A stretch of 64,000 bases of DNA from Noviluteimonas gilva. GTDB lineage: Bacteria > Pseudomonadota > Gammaproteobacteria > Xanthomonadales > Xanthomonadaceae. The stretch's first letter is position 1. The number at the start of each line of letters is the position of its first letter. Where the stretch lies: assembly GCF_009740395.1 (NCBI RefSeq), contig NZ_WOXT01000004.1:62001-126000 (forward strand), given 5' to 3'. The notes beneath the pieces are model-generated. The model saw nothing but the letters and a program-made list of their open reading frames with translations. It had not been told where the DNA came from and made no database searches. The translations under genes and the position numbers were made by a program. This document shows, in pieces, positions 10,024-20,309 of this stretch.

Positions 10024-10512
10024 TCAGCGATACGGTGCGTCGGCCGCGCGGCGCGCGGCGATCTCGGCTTCGAGGCGGTCGCCGATCGCCAGCAACTGCG
10101 GCTTGGTCACGATGTTCTGGCCGCGCTTGTCGAAGTAGTACTCGTGGATGTGCGTCTCGACGATCGAATCGACCGGGCACGACTCCTCGCAGAAGCCGCA
10201 GTAGATGCACTTGAACAGGTCGATGTCGTAGCGCGTGGTGCGGCGCGTGCCGTCTTCGCGCTGCTCCGAATCGATCGTGATCGCGAGCGCCGGGCACACG
10301 GCCTCGCACAGCTTGCAGGCGATGCAGCGCTCTTCCCCGTTGGGATAGCGGCGCAGCGCGTGCAGGCCGCGGAAGCGCGGGGACTGCGGCGTCTTTTCCA
10401 TCGGGTACATCAGCGTGTACTTCGGACGGAACAGGTACTTGCCGGTGAGGAGCAGCCCCTGGGCGAGCTCGATCAGCAGCAGACTCTTGAGGAAGGAAAC
10501 GATGCGAGTCAT
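10024..10512 (-). CDS. nuoI: NADH-quinone oxidoreductase subunit I
   Basis: Peripheral subunit of complex I carrying clusters N6a and N6b. The 162 residues hold two [4Fe-4S] motifs, [12 protein letters not shown] and [12 protein letters not shown], and the family start [18 protein letters not shown] chose ATG 10512 ([12 protein letters not shown]). A GTG three codons upstream (10521) would overlap the nuoH stop as GTGA and is equally plausible in this coupled operon. Confidence 0.96.
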   Translation of the reverse strand: MTRIVSFLKSLLLIELAQGLLLTGKYLFRPKYTLMYPMEKTPQSPRFRGLHALRRYPNGEERCIACKLCEAVCPALAITIDSEQREDGTRRTTRYDIDLFKCIYCGFCEESCPVDSIVETHIHEYYFDKRGQNIVTKPQLLAIGDRLEAEIAARRAADAPYR

Positions 10513-10517
10513 GCGCG

Positions 10518-11573
10518 TCACAGCCCCTTCGTGAACACGTTGAAGTGGACGAGCAGCGCAGTGACGAAGATCCACGCGATGGTGACCGGAATGAACACCT
10601 TCCAGCCCAGTCGCATGATCTGGTCGTAGCGGTAGCGCGGGAACGAGGCGCGGAACCAGATGAAGCAGCTCGCGAAGAAGAACACCTTCGGCGCCAGCCA
10701 CCACCAGCCATCCGCGGACAGGAACGGGATGCCGAGGCCATGGAACGGGCTCAGCCAGCCGCCGAGGAAGAAGATCGCCGTCGTGACGCTGACGAGGATC
10801 ATGTTCGCGTACTCGGCCAGGAAGAACAGCGCGAACTGCGAGCCGGAGTATTCGACCATGTGGCCGGCGACGATTTCCGATTCGCCTTCCACCACGTCGA
10901 ACGGCGCGCGGTTGGTTTCCGCGACACCGGAGACGAAATAGATCACGAACAGCGGCAGCAGCGGCCACATGAACCACTCGAACATGCCCGCGTTACCCGC
11001 CTGCGCCATGACGATCTCCGTCAGGTTCAGGCTGCCCGCCGCGATGAGCACGCCGACCAGCGCGAAGCCCATGGCGATTTCGTAGGAGACGACCTGCGCC
11101 GCGGCGCGCATCGCGCCGAGGAAGGCGTACTTCGAGTTCGACGCCCAACCGGCGAGGATGATCCCGTACACACCGAGCGAGGTCATCGCCAGCAGGTACA
11201 ACAGGCCCGCGTTCGCGTTCGACAGCACGAGCTGCGCGTCGAACGGGATGACCGCCCACGCCGCGAATGCCGGCACGAGCGTGATCAGCGGCGCGATGCG
11301 GTACAGGAAGGGCTGCGCCACGGTGGGCTGCACCACTTCCTTGAACAGCAACTTGAACACGTCGGCGAAGGCCTGGAGGATGCCCTTGCCGATGTACATC
11401 GGACCGTGGCGCACGTGCATCCAGCCGATCAGCTTGCGTTCCCAGACCACGTAGAACGCGACGGCCAGGATCACCGGCACGGCGATCAGCAGGATCTTGA
11501 GCACGATCCACAGCAGCAGGCCCATCGGCCCGAAGGCGACGAGCCAATCGCGGAAGGCGTCGACGTACATCAT
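10518..11573 (-). CDS. nuoH: NADH-quinone oxidoreductase subunit H
   Basis: Membrane subunit forming the quinone site next to NuoB and NuoD. It has 351 residues and about eight helices. Family signatures are [18 protein letters not shown] near the N terminus and [19 protein letters not shown] in the quinone-chamber loop. The ATG at 11573 overlaps the nuoG stop (ATGA); a second ATG follows immediately. Confidence 0.97.
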   Translation of the reverse strand: MMYVDAFRDWLVAFGPMGLLLWIVLKILLIAVPVILAVAFYVVWERKLIGWMHVRHGPMYIGKGILQAFADVFKLLFKEVVQPTVAQPFLYRIAPLITLVPAFAAWAVIPFDAQLVLSNANAGLLYLLAMTSLGVYGIILAGWASNSKYAFLGAMRAAAQVVSYEIAMGFALVGVLIAAGSLNLTEIVMAQAGNAGMFEWFMWPLLPLFVIYFVSGVAETNRAPFDVVEGESEIVAGHMVEYSGSQFALFFLAEYANMILVSVTTAIFFLGGWLSPFHGLGIPFLSADGWWWLAPKVFFFASCFIWFRASFPRYRYDQIMRLGWKVFIPVTIAWIFVTALLVHFNVFTKGL

Positions 11574-13804
11574 GCGCGGCTGACCTCCACGTTGCCCGAG
11601 AGCAGCGCGGCGGTCGCGCCATAGCCCGATTCCACCCATGCGCAACCGCGCGCGACCTTGTCGCTGATCGCGACCGGCAGCGTCGCCGTGCCCAGGGCGT
11701 TCTTCACTTTCGCCACGCCGTCGGCGTGCACGCCGGCCGCGCCCGCATCGTCCGGATGCAACACGATGCGCGGCCCCAGGTTAAGCGGATGCGCCTGCAG
11801 CGCGGCCGCGCGGCGCACGGTGGCGTCGCTGCGGTAGATCGCCTGCGAGGCGACGATGGCCAGGCCCGCACCGTGCGGCAACGCGTGCGCGGGCGCGGTG
11901 CCCTTCGCGACGACGACGTTGCGCAACGACAACCCCTTGCGCATGCCCGCGTAATCGGTGAAGTCGAAACCGGCGAGGCCGAGGTCCGCACCGAGTGCAC
12001 GCAACACGCGCCAGCCGGCACGCGCTTCACCCGGCGCTTTACCGCCTGCGGTGAAGTGCTGCACGTAGCCATCGAGGTTGGTCAGCGAGCCTTCGTTTTC
12101 CGGCAGCGCGGCGATCGGGAGGATCACGTCGGCCACGGCGCGCGTGGATTCGCACGCGTAATGGCTGAAGGCGACGACCTGCGCGCCCGACAAGGCCTTG
12201 AGCGCGAGCGCCTGGTCGGCGAAGTCCAGGCCCGGTTCGATGCCGTAGATCACGTACGCGCTGCGCGCATCGGTGAGCATCGACTGCGTGTCGCGCGAGG
12301 CCGGCACCACGCCATGCTGCGACAGGCCCAGCGCGTTCGCGCCCTGCGGGATGCGGCACAGCTTGGCGTTGTTCGCCGAAGCGAAGCCGCGCGCTGCGGC
12401 ACGGATCGCGCTCGCATGTTCGGAGGTTTCGGCGACGCCGCCGACGATCACCACGGCGCGCTGCGCGCCCGCGATGTCCACGCCGGCGAGCGCCGTGGCG
12501 AGTTCGGCCATGGTCACGATCGTCTTGGACGCGACGTCGAACGCCACGTCGAAATCGACCGGATTGACCATGTGCACGCGCGCGCCCTTGCGCTGCGCCT
12601 TGCGCACGCGCTGGTGCAGCAGCGGCAACTCGTGGCGCAGGTGCGAACCCACGATCACGATGACGTCGGCGTTGTCGATGTCGGCCACCGGCATCGCGAA
12701 CGGTTCGGCGACCGCGGCGTCGGACAGATCGCGCTGCGCGAGGCGATGGTCGAGATTGCCGGTGCCGAGGCCTTCGGCGAGGCGCGCAAGCAAGGCGCCC
12801 TCCTCGTTCGAGGTGGCCGGGTGCACGAGGATGCCCAGCTGGTCGCCGCCGTTGTCGCGCAGGATCTTCGCGGCCTTGGCCAGCGCTTCTTCCCAGCTGG
12901 TTTCGCGCCAGTCGTTGCCGTCGCGGACCATCGGCTTGGCGGCGCGATCCTGCGCGTACAAACCCTGGTGCGCGTAACGATCGCGGTCCGACAGCCAGCA
13001 TTCGTTGACGACTTCGTTGTCGCGCGGCACGGTGCGCATGACTTCGCCGCGCCGCACGTGCAGGAACAGGTTGCTGTGCAGCGCATCGGAGAAGCCGAGC
13101 GATTCGCGCGCGACCAGTTCCCACGGACGCGCGCGGAAACGGAACACCTTGTTGGTCAGCGCGCCGACCGGGCACACGTCGATGACGTTGCCCGAAAGCT
13201 CGGTCGTCAGCGGCTTGCCGTCGTACGTGCCGATCTGCAGGTTCTCGCCGCGCATCATGCCGCCGAGCTCGTAGGTGCCGGCGACTTCCGCCGTGAAGCG
13301 CACGCAGCGCGTGCACTGGATGCAGCGCGTCATGTCGCTGGCGACGAGCGGACCGAAATCCTCGTCGGCGATCACGCGCTTGCGCTCGGAGAAGCGCGAG
13401 ACCGAACGGCCGTAACCCAGCGAGAGATCCTGCAGTTCGCACTCGCCGCCCTGGTCGCAGATCGGGCAATCGAGCGGATGGTTGATCAGCAGGAACTCCA
13501 TCACGTTGCGCTGCGACTTCAACGCCTTGTCGCTGCGCGTGATCACCTTCATGCCGTCCATGACCGGCGTGGCGCACGCGGGCGCCGGCTTCGGCATCTT
13601 CTCGACTTCGACCAGGCACATGCGGCAGTTGGCCGCGATGCTCAGCTTGTCGTGGTAACAGAAGCGCGGGATCGGAATGCCGGCCTTGTCGGCGGCGGCG
13701 ATGATCATCGAGCCCTTCGGCGCGGTCATCGCGACGCCGTCGATCTCGATGGCGACGTGGCCTTCCGGCACGACGGGCTTGATATCGGATTCGACGGCGC
13801 TCAT
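11570..13804 (-). CDS. nuoG: NADH-quinone oxidoreductase subunit G
   Basis: Iron-sulfur subunit of the NADH-oxidising arm, 744 residues. The N-terminal 2Fe-2S domain has [15 protein letters not shown] and a later C (PAPAC). The His-Cys motif follows as [21 protein letters not shown] 4Fe-4S domain has [10 protein letters not shown] and CPVGALTNK. The rest is the molybdopterin-oxidoreductase-like domain (residues about 220-740), which holds no cofactor in complex I. It overlaps nuoF and nuoH by 4 bp each. The short-chain domain size resembles other Xanthomonads rather than the 900-residue E. coli form. Confidence 0.97.
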   Translation of the reverse strand: MSAVESDIKPVVPEGHVAIEIDGVAMTAPKGSMIIAAADKAGIPIPRFCYHDKLSIAANCRMCLVEVEKMPKPAPACATPVMDGMKVITRSDKALKSQRNVMEFLLINHPLDCPICDQGGECELQDLSLGYGRSVSRFSERKRVIADEDFGPLVASDMTRCIQCTRCVRFTAEVAGTYELGGMMRGENLQIGTYDGKPLTTELSGNVIDVCPVGALTNKVFRFRARPWELVARESLGFSDALHSNLFLHVRRGEVMRTVPRDNEVVNECWLSDRDRYAHQGLYAQDRAAKPMVRDGNDWRETSWEEALAKAAKILRDNGGDQLGILVHPATSNEEGALLARLAEGLGTGNLDHRLAQRDLSDAAVAEPFAMPVADIDNADVIVIVGSHLRHELPLLHQRVRKAQRKGARVHMVNPVDFDVAFDVASKTIVTMAELATALAGVDIAGAQRAVVIVGGVAETSEHASAIRAAARGFASANNAKLCRIPQGANALGLSQHGVVPASRDTQSMLTDARSAYVIYGIEPGLDFADQALALKALSGAQVVAFSHYACESTRAVADVILPIAALPENEGSLTNLDGYVQHFTAGGKAPGEARAGWRVLRALGADLGLAGFDFTDYAGMRKGLSLRNVVVAKGTAPAHALPHGAGLAIVASQAIYRSDATVRRAAALQAHPLNLGPRIVLHPDDAGAAGVHADGVAKVKNALGTATLPVAISDKVARGCAWVESGYGATAALLSGNVEVSRA

Positions 13805-15168
13805 GCGGCCACACCTTGCTTGGCGACGACGGTCCCGGCGCGCTGGTCATCGACCAGGAAACGCCCGTTGACGATCGCGTATTCGAATTCGTCCCAGAAA
13901 TGGTGCAGGAAGCCCTGCACCGGCCACGCGGCGGCTTCGCCGAACGCGCAGATGGTGTGGCCTTCGATCTGCCCCGCGGCGGCACGCAACATCTGGAGAT
14001 CGTCCAGCGTCGCCTGCTTTTCCACGATGCGCGTCAGCATGCGGTACATCCAGCCGGTGCCTTCGCGGCACGGCGTGCATTGGCCGCAACTTTCCTTGAA
14101 GTAGAAGCGCGCGATGCGTTGGCACGCACGCACCATGCAGGTGGTTTCGTCCATCACGATGACCGCGCCCGAGCCCAGGCCCGAACCGGCCTTCTGGATC
14201 GAGTCGTAATCCATCGTGCAGGCCATCATCGCGTCGGCCGGCAAGACCTTCATCGACGAACCGCCGGGGATGACCGCCTTCAATTTGTGCCCGCTGCGGA
14301 TGCCGCCGGCGAGCTGCAGCAAATCGGCGAACGACGTGCCCAGGCGGATTTCGTAATTGCCCGGCTTGGCGACATGGCCCGAGACCGAGAACACCTTGGG
14401 GCCGCCGTTGTTCGGCTTGCCGAGGTTGAGGAACCATTCGGCGCCGTTGCGCACGATCGCCGGCACCGACGCGTAGGTCTCGGTGTTGTTGATCGTGGTC
14501 GGCTTGCCGTACAGGCCGAAGTTGGCCGGGAACGGCGGCTTGTAGCGCGGCTGCCCCTTCTTGCCTTCGAGCGATTCCATCAGCGCGGTTTCTTCGCCGC
14601 AGATGTACGCGCCGGCGCCGAGCACGTTGTACATGTCGATATCGACGCCGCTGCCGAGCAGGTTCTTGCCGAGCCAACCGTTGGCGTAGGCCTCGCGCGT
14701 CGCCTCTTCCAGGTGTTCGAAGGGCTCGTGGTGGAATTCACCGCGCAGGTAGTTGTACGCCGCCGGCGAACCGGTCGCGTAGCACGCGATCGCCATGCCC
14801 TCGATCACCGCATGCGGGTTGTAGCGCAGGATGTCGCGATCCTTTGCCGTACCGGGTTCGGATTCGTCGGAGTTGCACAGGATGTACTTGATGCCCGGAC
14901 CCTTCGGCATGAAGGACCACTTCAGGCCGGTCGGGAAGCCCGCGCCGCCGCGGCCGCGCAGGCCCGAGGCCTTGACCATTTCGATCACGGCAGCGGGTTC
15001 GATTTTTTCTTCGAGAATCTTGCGAAGCGCGGCATACCCGCCCGTCTTCAAATAATTCTCGTACGACCACGGCTTGTCGAAGTGCAGCGTCGTGTAGACG
15101 ACGTTGTGCTCCTGCGGCGCGGGGCCGACGGGACCGGTGGGATCCGAATAGTGGCTATGCCCTGCCAT
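13801..15168 (-). CDS. nuoF: NADH-quinone oxidoreductase subunit F (NADH/FMN-binding)
   Basis: Carries the NADH and FMN sites and cluster N3. It has 455 residues. Visible features are [19 protein letters not shown] (FMN/NADH glycine-rich loop), [35 protein letters not shown], and the cluster ligands [12 protein letters not shown] with a downstream C in [11 protein letters not shown] 20-residue N-terminal extension rich in H and P precedes the core. The ATG at 15168 is 3 bp after the nuoE stop, and the gene overlaps nuoG by 4 bp. Confidence 0.97.
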   Translation of the reverse strand: MAGHSHYSDPTGPVGPAPQEHNVVYTTLHFDKPWSYENYLKTGGYAALRKILEEKIEPAAVIEMVKASGLRGRGGAGFPTGLKWSFMPKGPGIKYILCNSDESEPGTAKDRDILRYNPHAVIEGMAIACYATGSPAAYNYLRGEFHHEPFEHLEEATREAYANGWLGKNLLGSGVDIDMYNVLGAGAYICGEETALMESLEGKKGQPRYKPPFPANFGLYGKPTTINNTETYASVPAIVRNGAEWFLNLGKPNNGGPKVFSVSGHVAKPGNYEIRLGTSFADLLQLAGGIRSGHKLKAVIPGGSSMKVLPADAMMACTMDYDSIQKAGSGLGSGAVIVMDETTCMVRACQRIARFYFKESCGQCTPCREGTGWMYRMLTRIVEKQATLDDLQMLRAAAGQIEGHTICAFGEAAAWPVQGFLHHFWDEFEYAIVNGRFLVDDQRAGTVVAKQGVAA

Positions 15169-15171
15169 GCG

Positions 15172-15699
15172 TTACTCCAGGCCGTCCAGGAGCTCGTCGA
15201 CCTTCTGGGTCGTGAGCTGCTCGTGGTAGTGGCCATTGATCACCATCATCGGCGCGCCGCAGCACGCGGCCAGGCACTCTTCTTCGCGCTTGAGGAAGAT
15301 GCGGCCGTCGCTCGTGCTTTCGCCGAGCTTGCAGCCGAGCTTCTTCTCCGCGTGCGCGACCAGGTCTTCGGCGCCATTGAGCCAGCAGCTGATGTTCGTG
15401 CAGAAGGCGACGTTGTTGCGGCCGACCTGTTGCGTTTCGAACATCGAGTAGAACGTGGCGACTTCATACGCCCACACCGGCGGAATCGACAGGTACTTCG
15501 CCACCGCGGCGATGAGTTCGTCGGTCAGCCAGCCGCCGTTCTGTTCCTGCGCAGCGTGCAAACCCTGCAGCACGGCCGACCGCTTGCGGTCCTCCGGGAA
15601 CTTGGTGAGCCAGTGATCGATGTGCGCACGCGTGGCGTCCGACAGCACCTGCTGCGGATCGACGTTGCGCGCGTTCTCGAAATTGCCGGTCGCTCTCAT
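15172..15699 (-). CDS. nuoE: NADH-quinone oxidoreductase subunit E
   Basis: Thioredoxin-like 2Fe-2S (N1a) subunit, 175 residues. Ligand cysteines are visible as CTNISC and CLAAC. Family stretches include KRSAVLQGLHAAQEQNGGWL and PVWAYEVATFYSMF. It starts 64 bp after nuoD, one of the few real gaps in the operon, and ends 3 bp before nuoF. Confidence 0.97.
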   Translation of the reverse strand: MRATGNFENARNVDPQQVLSDATRAHIDHWLTKFPEDRKRSAVLQGLHAAQEQNGGWLTDELIAAVAKYLSIPPVWAYEVATFYSMFETQQVGRNNVAFCTNISCWLNGAEDLVAHAEKKLGCKLGESTSDGRIFLKREEECLAACCGAPMMVINGHYHEQLTTQKVDELLDGLE

Positions 15700-15763
15700 C
15701 GGTTATGCCTTGCTCGAAACTGTCTGGCTGGGTCTTGGTACGCAAGCGCCGATCGCACTGCGA

Positions 15764-17062
15764 TCAGCGGTCGATCTCGCCGAACACCACGTCGTACGTA
15801 CCGATCATCGCGACGACGTCGGCCAGCATGTGGCCACGCACGACGTGGTCCATCGACGAAAGGTGCGCGAAGCCCGGTGCGCGCAACTTGCAGCGGAACG
15901 GCTTGTTGGCGCCGTCGCTGACCAGGTACACGCCGAACTCGCCCTTCGGGGCTTCCACCGCGGAGTACGTTTCCCCTGCCGGGACGCAATACCCTTCGGT
16001 GAACAGCTTGAAGTGGTGGATCAGGGCTTCCATGTCGTCCTTCATCTCCTCGCGGGAGGGAGGCGCGACCTTGTAGTTGTCCAGCATCACCGGGCCGGGG
16101 TTGGCCTTCAGCCACTTCAGGCACTGCTGGATGATGCGGGTGGACTGGCGCATTTCGGCGACGCGCACGAGGTAACGGTCGTAGCAGTCGCCGTTGGTGC
16201 CGAGCGGAATGTCGAAGTCGACTTCGGCGTACTTCGCGTAGGGCTGCTTCTTGCGCAGGTCCCAGGCGAGGCCGGAGCCACGCACCATCGGACCGCTCAT
16301 GCCCCACGCGAGCGCGTCTTCCGGCGAGATCACACCGATGCCGACGGTGCGCTGCTTCCAGATGCGGTTCTCGGTGAGCAGCGTCTCGTACTCGTCGACG
16401 CGCTTCGGGAAATCTTCGGCGAAGCGCTCGAGGTAATCGATCATCGAGCCTTCGCGCCACTCGTTGAAACGCTTGAGCTTCTGGCCCTTGCGCCACGGCG
16501 ACTCGCGATACTTCGGCATGTGGTCCGGCAGATCGCGATACACGCCGCCCGGACGGTAGTACGTGGCGTGCATGCGCGCGCCCGACACCGCCTCGTAGAC
16601 GTCCATCAATTCTTCGCGTTCGCGGAAGGCGTACAGGAATACCGCCATCGCGCCGAGGTCGAGCGCATTGGAACCCACCCACATCAGGTGGTTCAGGATG
16701 CGCGTGATCTCGTCGAACATCGTCCGGATCCACTGCGCGCGTTCCGGTGCTTCGATGCCGAGCAAGGTTTCGATGCCGCGCACGTAGGCGTGCTCGTTGC
16801 ACATCATCGAAACGTAATCCAGTCGATCCATGTAACCGATCGACTGGTTGAAGGGCTTGGATTCGACCAGCTTCTCGGTGCCGCGATGCAGCAGGCCGAT
16901 GTGCGGATCGGCGCGTTGCACGATTTCGCCGTCCATCTCGAGGATGAGGCGAAGCACGCCGTGCGCAGCCGGATGCTGCGGGCCGAAGTTTAGCGTGTAG
17001 TTGCGGATCTCGGCGTTGTTCAGGCCCGAGGTGTTCGCGGGAATCTGCATCTGGGCGCTCAC
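15764..17062 (-). CDS. nuoD: NADH-quinone oxidoreductase subunit D
   Basis: 49-kDa-type subunit lining the quinone pocket, 432 residues, not fused to NuoC (unlike E. coli NuoCD). Conserved segments are [34 protein letters not shown] (quinone-site histidines) and DPVI-equivalent C-terminal FGEIDR. The start is GTG at 17062, overlapping the nuoC stop as GTGA; an ATG four codons inside (17050) is an alternative. Confidence 0.97.
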   Translation of the reverse strand: MSAQMQIPANTSGLNNAEIRNYTLNFGPQHPAAHGVLRLILEMDGEIVQRADPHIGLLHRGTEKLVESKPFNQSIGYMDRLDYVSMMCNEHAYVRGIETLLGIEAPERAQWIRTMFDEITRILNHLMWVGSNALDLGAMAVFLYAFREREELMDVYEAVSGARMHATYYRPGGVYRDLPDHMPKYRESPWRKGQKLKRFNEWREGSMIDYLERFAEDFPKRVDEYETLLTENRIWKQRTVGIGVISPEDALAWGMSGPMVRGSGLAWDLRKKQPYAKYAEVDFDIPLGTNGDCYDRYLVRVAEMRQSTRIIQQCLKWLKANPGPVMLDNYKVAPPSREEMKDDMEALIHHFKLFTEGYCVPAGETYSAVEAPKGEFGVYLVSDGANKPFRCKLRAPGFAHLSSMDHVVRGHMLADVVAMIGTYDVVFGEIDR

Positions 17063-17781
17063 TTGCGCGCCTCCTTCTCTTCACCGGCAGCGGTGGCGTA
17101 ACGCGCGTCGTCGCGGATCACGCGCGGCACGCCGACACGCGGCTCCACCGACGTGACGGGCTCGTACACCACGCGCTGGCGCTCGCTGTCGTAGCGGACT
17201 TCGACGTTGCCGATCAGCGGGAAATCCTTGCGGAACGGATGGCCGACGAAACCGTAGTCGGTGAGGATGCGGCGCAGATCCGGATGTCCTTCGAACAGGA
17301 TGCCGTACATGTCGAAGGCTTCGCGTTCGAACCAGTTCACGCCCGGGTACAGGTCGACGATCGAGGCGATCACCGGCAGCGTGTCGTCCGCGCAGAACGC
17401 GCGCACGCTCAGGCGCTGGTTGTGCTGCATCGACAACAATTGCGCGACGACGGCGAAACGACGGTTCGGCGCGGGTTCTTCCTGCAGGCCGCTGGGTTGC
17501 TCGCCCCACTTGAAGCGGCCCGGACCACGGCCTTCAACGCCGCGGCTGAAGCCTTCGGACGACACGTCGGTGGTGTCCCACTCGTCGTTGCCGTAACCGA
17601 GGTAGTCGACGCCGCTGACGTCCATGCACAGTTCGAAACCGAAGGTGTCGCGCAACTCGCTGCACGCGACGTGCCATGCATCGGGAAGCACTTCGAGCGT
17701 GATCTCGTTGCGCGGAAGCGCGACGGTCACGACCGCGTCGGCGAAGTGCGCGCGCAGGCGCTCGACGAAGGCGGTGCTCAT
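17059..17781 (-). CDS. nuoC: NADH-quinone oxidoreductase subunit C
   Basis: 30-kDa-type hydrophilic subunit, 240 residues. The diagnostic region is [20 protein letters not shown] followed by [20 protein letters not shown]. An internal insertion rich in G, R and P (residues about 75-110, [20 protein letters not shown]) is longer than in many relatives. The ATG at 17781 overlaps the nuoB stop (ATGA). Confidence 0.96.
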   Translation of the reverse strand: MSTAFVERLRAHFADAVVTVALPRNEITLEVLPDAWHVACSELRDTFGFELCMDVSGVDYLGYGNDEWDTTDVSSEGFSRGVEGRGPGRFKWGEQPSGLQEEPAPNRRFAVVAQLLSMQHNQRLSVRAFCADDTLPVIASIVDLYPGVNWFEREAFDMYGILFEGHPDLRRILTDYGFVGHPFRKDFPLIGNVEVRYDSERQRVVYEPVTSVEPRVGVPRVIRDDARYATAAGEEKEARK

Positions 17782-18386
17782 GCGATGACGCCCTGCGTGC
17801 CGGACGCGTCGCGCGGTGCTTCGCGCTTCGTCGAGAACGGCGAGGATTCGTTGCGGCGGATCTTCTTCTGCAACTGCAGGATGCCGTAGACGAGCGCTTC
17901 GGCCGTCGGCGGGCAACCCGGCACGTAGATGTCGACCGGCACGATGCGATCGCAACCGCGCACGACCGCGTAGGAATAGTGGTAGTAACCGCCACCGTTC
18001 GCGCAGCTGCCCATCGAGATGACCCACTTCGGGTCGGGCATCTGGTCGTAGACCTTGCGCAACGCGGGCGCCATCTTGTTGACCAGCGTGCCGGCCACGA
18101 TCATCACGTCGGACTGGCGCGGCGAAGGACGGAACACGACACCGTAACGGTCCAGGTCCAGGCGCGCGGCGCCGGCATGCATCATTTCCACCGCGCAGCA
18201 CGCAAGACCGAAGGTCATCGGCCACATCGAACCGGTGCGCGCCCAATTCCACAGCGCGTCGAAGCTCGTGGTGACGAAGCCCTGCTCGAGCAGCGGGTTC
18301 TCGCCTTCCGGGCGCAGGATGTCGCCGACGCGATCATCGGGCAGCGGGTTGTGCATCAACCCCGAGACGGTCTGGATCACTCCCAT
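17778..18386 (-). CDS. nuoB: NADH-quinone oxidoreductase subunit B
   Basis: Carries the terminal cluster N2. It has 202 residues with ligand cysteines in [26 protein letters not shown] and [12 protein letters not shown]. The C-terminal tail (residues 175-202) is variable. The start at 18386 overlaps the end of nuoA by 10 bp. Confidence 0.97.
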   Translation of the reverse strand: MGVIQTVSGLMHNPLPDDRVGDILRPEGENPLLEQGFVTTSFDALWNWARTGSMWPMTFGLACCAVEMMHAGAARLDLDRYGVVFRPSPRQSDVMIVAGTLVNKMAPALRKVYDQMPDPKWVISMGSCANGGGYYHYSYAVVRGCDRIVPVDIYVPGCPPTAEALVYGILQLQKKIRRNESSPFSTKREAPRDASGTQGVIA

Positions 18387-18733
18387 TCCAGTGCACCCTT
18401 CTTCCAGACGTAAATGAAACCGATGACCAGCAGCGCGAGGAACACGCCCATCTCGACCAGGCCGAACACCCCGAGTTCGCGGAACACCAGCGCCCACGGG
18501 AAGATGAAGGCGATTTCCAGATCGAAGACGATGAAGAGGATCGCGATCAGGTAATAGCGCACGTCGAACTGCATGCGCGCGTCTTCGAATGCGTTGAAGC
18601 CGCACTCGTAAGGCGACAATTTTTCCGCACTGGGACGCTTGGGCCCGAGCACGTTGCCCACGACGATCAGGGCGATACCGATGCCGAGGGCAACGATCAG
18701 GAACAGCAGGGTCGGCAGATATTCAGCCAGCAC
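18377..18733 (-). CDS. nuoA: NADH-quinone oxidoreductase subunit A
   Basis: Small membrane subunit, 118 residues, three helices. Conserved [20 protein letters not shown] (loop next to the quinone chamber) and [17 protein letters not shown] are visible. The start codon is GTG at 18733, preceded by AGAGG with an 8-nt gap. It is the first gene of the nuo operon, and a promoter lies 50-75 bp upstream. Confidence 0.97.
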   Translation of the reverse strand: MLAEYLPTLLFLIVALGIGIALIVVGNVLGPKRPSAEKLSPYECGFNAFEDARMQFDVRYYLIAILFIVFDLEIAFIFPWALVFRELGVFGLVEMGVFLALLVIGFIYVWKKGALEWE

Positions 18734-18783
18734 GCTCGGACCTCTTGATAGCCTCGTGCGCAGGGGGCGTACACGAGCCGGCT

Positions 18784-18810
18784 ATTGTAGCGGGCCGTGT
18801 ACGAAGACAA
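18784..18810 (-). promoter_or_regulatory. Candidate promoter of the nuo operon
   Basis: Minus-strand TTGTCT, 15-bp spacer, TACAAT. The -10 box is strong; the spacer is short. It lies between the terminator of tRNA-Leu and nuoA, giving a leader of roughly 45 nt. Confidence 0.5.
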
Positions 18811-18835
18811 CCACCCTTCACGTACTTATGAGTAC

Positions 18836-18864
18836 AAAAAAACCCGCCGAAGCGGGTTTTTTTG
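18836..18864 (-). terminator. Terminator after tRNA-Leu (bidirectional form)
   Basis: Stem AACCCGC-CGAA-GCGGGTT with A-runs on one side and T-runs on the other, so it would work on both strands. It lies 2 bp past the tRNA-Leu CCA end and insulates it from nuoA. Confidence 0.88.
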
Positions 18865-18866
18865 TT

Positions 18867-18951
18867 TGGTGCCCAAGGGGGGACTCGAACCCCCACGACC
18901 TAAGCCGCTACCACCTCAAGGTAGTGCGTCTACCAATTCCGCCACCTGGGC
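18867..18951 (-). tRNA. tRNA-Leu (GAG)
   Basis: An 85-nt class II tRNA with encoded CCA, the D-arm GCGGAATTGGTAGAC typical of bacterial tRNA-Leu, a long variable arm, and anticodon GAG in the loop TTGAGGT. The acceptor GCCCAGG pairs with CTTGGGC through one G-U. E. coli leuU, also GAG, sits directly after secG as here. Confidence 0.96.
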
Positions 18952-18993
18952 AATCAGGTCCCGCATCGCGCATCGCGCGCTGCGGAGTTCGAC

Positions 18994-19022
18994 ATTGTAT
19001 GTCGGATCAATCGTGTTGCGAA
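18994..19022 (-). promoter_or_regulatory. Candidate promoter of tRNA-Leu
   Basis: Minus-strand TTCGCA, 17-bp spacer, TACAAT, giving a start about 36 nt before the tRNA. It lies between the secG stop (19027) and the tRNA, so the tRNA may also be made by read-through from secG. Confidence 0.5.
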
Positions 19023-19026
19023 GCCG

Positions 19027-19455
19027 TTACTTCGTGGTCGCCGGTGCCGGCGCGGCAGGCACCGCAGTGTTGGCCGCAGGCGCCGCGGTGTTCGCGGCAG
19101 GCGCCACCGGCACGGCCGTGTTGGCCGGCTGCTGCGCGGGTGCCACGGCCGGAGCCGTCGGAACGCCGGACATCAGGCCGAGGTCGTTCTGCGCCTGCTG
19201 CGCTTCGGCCGGCGCCTTCACGCTGTGCGTGAAATTCCAACCCATGAACAGGGCGATGCCGAAGAAGGTGATCGCGAGCCACTTGGTGCTCTTCGACAGG
19301 AAGTTGCCCGCGCCGCGCGAACCGAACACCGTCGCCGACGCACCCGCGCCGAAACCGGAACCGGCCTGCGCACCAGCGCCGCGCTGCATCAGGATGAGCA
19401 CGATCATCGCGACCGCGATGAGCACGTACAGCACGTTGAGGATCGTCATCAACAT
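19027..19455 (-). CDS. secG: Preprotein translocase subunit SecG
   Basis: Auxiliary inner-membrane subunit of SecYEG. The first helix is LNVLYVLIAVAMIVLILMQR. It is followed by the conserved loop GAGAQAGSGFGAGASATVFG and a second helix (LAITFFGIALFMGW). Residues about 80-142 form a long Ala/Pro/Thr-rich tail of near-repeats (PANTAVPVAPAANTAAPAAN), much longer than E. coli SecG (110 residues in total). An ATG two codons in (19449) could also be the start. It follows tpiA by 23 bp. Confidence 0.92.
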   Translation of the reverse strand: MLMTILNVLYVLIAVAMIVLILMQRGAGAQAGSGFGAGASATVFGSRGAGNFLSKSTKWLAITFFGIALFMGWNFTHSVKAPAEAQQAQNDLGLMSGVPTAPAVAPAQQPANTAVPVAPAANTAAPAANTAVPAAPAPATTK

Positions 19456-19478
19456 CGGGAAGGGAACTCTGCCTTTGC

Positions 19479-20228
19479 TCAGGCCGCCGCGTCAGCGATG
19501 GCCAGGAAATCACGGGCGACGAGGGAGGCGCCACCCACCAGCCCGCCGTCGACGTCGGGCTGCGAGAACAGCGCCTTCGCGTTGTCGGGCTTCACGCTGC
19601 CCCCGTAGAGGATGGGCAGCAAGCCGGCAATGTTAGCAGAGCGCGAAGCGACCTCGCCACGAATGAACGCATGGACCGCCTGGGCCTGCTCCGGGGAGGC
19701 CGTACGGCCGGTCCCGATCGCCCAGACGGGCTCATAAGCGATGACCGCGCCGTCCAGGGCCTCGGGGCCGCCGAGCGCGAAGACCGGCTCCAGTTGCTCC
19801 TCGATGCGCCATTCGGTCTGGCCCGACTCCCGCTCGCGCAGGGATTCGCCGACGCACAGGATCGGGATCAGCCCCGCCCGCTTGGCCGCGAAGAACTTCC
19901 GCGCGACCAGCTCGCTGCTCTCGGCGTGGTACTGGCGGCGCTCGGAATGGCCGACCAGGCCGTATTTGGCGCCGACATCGAGCAGCATCGCGGCCGAGAC
20001 CTCGCCGGTGTAGGCGCCCTTCTCGTTGATGCTCACGTCCTGCGCCCCGAAGGACACCCCGCGCTCGGCGAAGTGTTCGACCAGCTCGCCCAGGTAGGGC
20101 AGCGGCGGCAGCACCACGCGCTCGACGCCGGCCACGGGCGCGACGCTGGCGATCTCTTCCACGAGCGCGCACGCGAACTTGCGATCGCCATGCAGTTTCC
20201 AGTTGCCCGCCACGATCTTGCGTCGCAT
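19479..20228 (-). CDS. tpiA: Triosephosphate isomerase
   Basis: Interconverts dihydroxyacetone phosphate and glyceraldehyde 3-phosphate. It has 249 residues. Active-site Lys and the start motif are in KIVAGNWKLHG, the catalytic His in LVGHSERRQYH, the catalytic Glu and flexible loop in AYEPVWAIGTGRTAS, and the phosphate loop in ILYGGSVKPDNA. ATG 20228 has GGAAGG upstream. The frame is open far upstream, but that part is antisense to the DUF6445-like gene. A TAGACT -10 box sits at 20263-20268. Confidence 0.97.
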   Translation of the reverse strand: MRRKIVAGNWKLHGDRKFACALVEEIASVAPVAGVERVVLPPLPYLGELVEHFAERGVSFGAQDVSINEKGAYTGEVSAAMLLDVGAKYGLVGHSERRQYHAESSELVARKFFAAKRAGLIPILCVGESLRERESGQTEWRIEEQLEPVFALGGPEALDGAVIAYEPVWAIGTGRTASPEQAQAVHAFIRGEVASRSANIAGLLPILYGGSVKPDNAKALFSQPDVDGGLVGGASLVARDFLAIADAAA

Positions 20229-20297
20229 GTGTGCCTTCCGGGAACGATCTTCGAATTGCGGAAGTCTAGCGCAGCGGCCCGCTTGGAGGCCGAAGGC

Positions 20298-20303
20298 TAT
20301 GAT
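20298..20303 (+). promoter_or_regulatory. -10 box for a probably leaderless mRNA
   Basis: TATGAT ends exactly 6 nt before the ATG at 20310, so transcription would start at the A of the start codon. No Shine-Dalgarno precedes this ATG. No good -35 is visible. Confidence 0.5.
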
Positions 20304-20309
20304 CGGCCC

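Noticed and set aside
11726-14104. 792-codon plus-strand open frame opposite nuoG
   Set aside because: Antisense of nuoG; composition dominated by Arg, Ala, Val, His and Asp.
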